From contig OX457031.1 in the NCBI GenBank assembly GCA_949752745.1, forward strand, positions 21,811,642 to 21,875,641: 64,000 nucleotides of DNA, in the 5' to 3' direction. Positions within the stretch are counted from its first letter, which is position 1. Each line of letters begins with the position of its first letter. The notes below the pieces were generated by a model. That model was not told where the DNA came from and ran no database searches. It saw nothing but the letters and a program-made list of their open reading frames with translations. The stretch comes from Protula sp. h YS-2021 (taxonomy: Eukaryota > Annelida > Polychaeta > Sabellida > Serpulidae). A program made the position numbers and the translations under genes. This document shows, one piece after another, positions 62,214-64,000 of this stretch.

Positions 62214-62939
62214 CCCAGTAAATATTGCGACGCTGCCTCAACGTTGGATAGACGTAGCACAAGACGTCGGATTAATGTCGGGTTTTGGTTGTTCATAGGT
62301 CTTTTTTTGTGTCTTTAGAGGTTGAAGCAACGTCTACCTTCCTACGTTGTATAGACATCGATTATCCGCCGTCTAATCAACGTTGAGTAAGGGTTGCAAA
62401 TGGGAGTCGAAAAACGCTTATCTCCCATCGGGAAATCTAGAGAGCCAGAATCACATTGTGGTCACACCTCAAACACAGCACTTCCACTCTTTCGTTGTCC
62501 GGTCATGTAGGACACGTATGAGACCGATTTCCATGAATATTTTTTTTTTTCAAAAGTAGGTGGGAAAAAGTTTCGCTCTTGAAATTCTCACATTTGTATT
62601 GTTTTCAAAGTAGCGTGCCATGGCTACCATTTCCAGTGAGTGATAACACAAGGAAATTTGTTTTTGCTGTGAGTCCTACCTCTATTTGGACGTCTATCCA
62701 ACGTCGATTTTGCAACGTCTATTCAACGTTGCACCATAGATGTTAAATAGACGTCGGGGAAAGTTCTGTTTTTGTTGCGACCGAAAACAACGTCTGAACA
62801 ACATTGCTTATCAAACGTCGGCAAGACGTTGATCTGTGGCTGTGGCCAACCAAAGTACAAGCAGATTTGCTGTGGTTTGCTTGTCTCGACGTCGCAACCT
62901 GAAATCGTCGTTGGAGTGACCTTGGAGTGTTTATTGGGT
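62214..62939 (+). mobile_element. GACGTC-rich family, best-preserved copy (726 bp)
   Basis: It starts CCCAGTAAATATTGCGACGC and ends GGAGTGTTTATTGGG, giving short terminal inverted repeats. The left third and right third are packed with palindromic GACGTC, CAACGTTG and related words (GGATAGACGT, TCTATCCAACGTC, GTCTATTCAACGTTG) in both orientations. The middle has GATTTCCATGAATATTTT (62526), AAGTAGGTGGGAAAAA and CATGGCTACCATTTCC, shared with 7607-8182 and 34476-35325. It encodes nothing; frames inside it (62743-63009 minus, 62772-62975 plus) read the repeat. Confidence 0.75.
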
Positions 62940-63267
62940 TGGCAACAAAATAAAACATTATGGGGAAGAGGCTAGACACTTTGGCCTTTCCAGGCCAACT
63001 GCACAACATAAGAAAACGGAGCCAGTGTTTGTTGTCACATGGCTCTCTCTTGCTATTCTATAAGCACTTAAGTCAGTCACAGTACTACTAGGTAATCTGC
63101 GTAATTGAATAAGGGTGTCCCTGCCTCTATGACAAAAAAAAAAAAACCTCCACGAATACAAGCAGGTCTGGATAGTTTATTTTTTGCAATGTGGGGTATT
63201 TTAGTAGGAATGAATTACCTAGTGCTTTATAACGTAATTGAAAGTGCTGGAATAATAAAAATGTTAA
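62940..63267. other. unannotated sequence
   Basis: A run of A lies at 63134-63146. Nothing else supported. Confidence 0.35.
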
Positions 63268-63361
63268 GCGCTTTCTGGTGATTGAGATAAGCGCTAATAG
63301 GACTATTTCTTAAATTTAATTTAATCAAACAAGTCATGCAGATCTTGCAAATTTCATCTGA
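63268..63361 (+). repeat. 94-bp direct repeat, left copy
   Basis: GCGCTTTCTGGTGATTGAGA onward is identical, base for base, to 63907-64000, 639 bp downstream. Confidence 0.95.
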
Positions 63362-63906
63362 TCAGTTGTTTTATTTTGATAGCTATTTATTTTCCATGAA
63401 AGTGTAGAGTAGTACGTTAATAGATCAGTCAAAGATGTATTCCAAAGTCATGTAGAGGCACAGAAGCATACACCTTGGTACAAAAGTAAGACAGTTATTG
63501 ATCATAAACACATTGATTGTGTCATGACAATGTTAATAACTTTTCTGAAAAAAAACATGAATATTATAAGGTGATCCATTTCATGCCATAAGGCATAATT
63601 ATGGATTCAGGCTCCAAAGTTTACCTTTTTTCTTTGGTAGGTTTTCATAAATTCATGCGCGGGGTGTAGCACGGTGCACTTTTACGATGATAGTAGGCCC
63701 ACAACTTGACATTACGGTGAACAGCATCTCGAAGCTACTGCTCGCGTTTTTCATCCCATATTCTTGTATTCACAAAGAAGATTTTAGCTTCTCTGTTTTA
63801 GTACACACTTACCAGCACATCCACACAAAACCTAGTGACTTTTTTTATGTTTGAATATTGTAGATTTCGAATAAAAGGTCAGTCATGAATTATCACGGAT
63901 AATTTC
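63362..63906. other. sequence between the two direct-repeat copies
   Basis: No gene or known element recognised in these 545 bases. It would be the interior of a 639-bp tandem duplication or of a small repeat-bounded element. Confidence 0.35.
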
Positions 63907-64000
63907 GCGCTTTCTGGTGATTGAGATAAGCGCTAATAGGACTATTTCTTAAATTTAATTTAATCAAACAAGTCATGCAGATCTTGCAAATTTCATCTGA
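63907..64000 (+). repeat. 94-bp direct repeat, right copy (runs off the window)
   Basis: Identical to 63268-63361 up to the last base of the window, so the true repeat is probably longer. Confidence 0.95.

Noticed and set aside
63268..64000. LTR retrotransposon with 94-bp LTRs
   Set aside because: No TG...CA ends, primer-binding site or polypurine tract is seen, and the 545-bp interior encodes nothing; tandem duplication or assembly duplication is simpler.

Overview
This window looks like noncoding DNA from a nuclear animal genome, most likely an invertebrate. It is AT-rich and full of long dinucleotide microsatellites, short inverted-repeat transposons and decayed Tc1/mariner and LINE copies, with no dense bacterial-style genes, rRNA or CRISPR. 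The phylum cannot be fixed from sequence alone. I found no intact protein-coding gene that I can defend. Stop-to-stop frames of 60-160 codons are expected by chance here, and most of those present are low-complexity or transposon-derived.

Layout. 0.7-2.1 kb: fragments of a family rich in palindromic GACGTC and CAACGTTG words. 3.0-4.7 kb: a small ATTTAGCCGA-repeat element, then a dispersed repeat split by a 493-bp inverted-repeat element. 5.7-7.1 kb: microsatellites and a degenerate minisatellite. 7.6-9.8 kb: a second GACGTC-family copy and an 807-bp TA-flanked element made of GATATC/GAGATC palindromes. 11.5-13 kb: a CA array and a 474-bp TA-flanked MITE. 15.6 kb: a 152-bp hAT-like MITE. 17.2-20.1 kb: a pogo-like MITE, repeated edge motifs and a dead LINE reverse transcriptase. 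21.6-28.6 kb: pogo-like ends, a second hAT-like MITE inside a TA microsatellite, and an element with inverted subterminal arrays. 30-33 kb: small tandem repeats and a CT array. 34.5-36.3 kb: a minus-strand GACGTC-family copy and the second copy of the 4-kb dispersed repeat. 37.8-38.9 kb: two more MITEs. 43.4-45.1 kb: a Tc1-like transposon whose core has been replaced by eleven 67-bp tandem units. 46-50.3 kb: a half copy of the palindrome-filled element, GA and AT arrays and GACGTC-family fragments. 50.9-62 kb: mostly quiet AT-rich DNA with small repeats. 62.2-62.9 kb: the best-preserved GACGTC-family copy. The last 94 bases duplicate a segment 639 bp upstream.

The only protein-derived remnants are the LINE reverse transcriptase (about 18.94-20.03 kb) and the Tc1-like transposase (43.53-44.95 kb), both clearly inactive. 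The most interesting signal is the 67-bp array: its unit spans the deletion junction of the transposase, so it records a satellite being born from a dying transposon. Second is the set of non-autonomous families whose bodies consist of short palindromic or inverted tandem units. All family groupings come from comparing copies by eye within this window; boundaries are good to a few bases where inverted repeats are clear and to tens of bases elsewhere.
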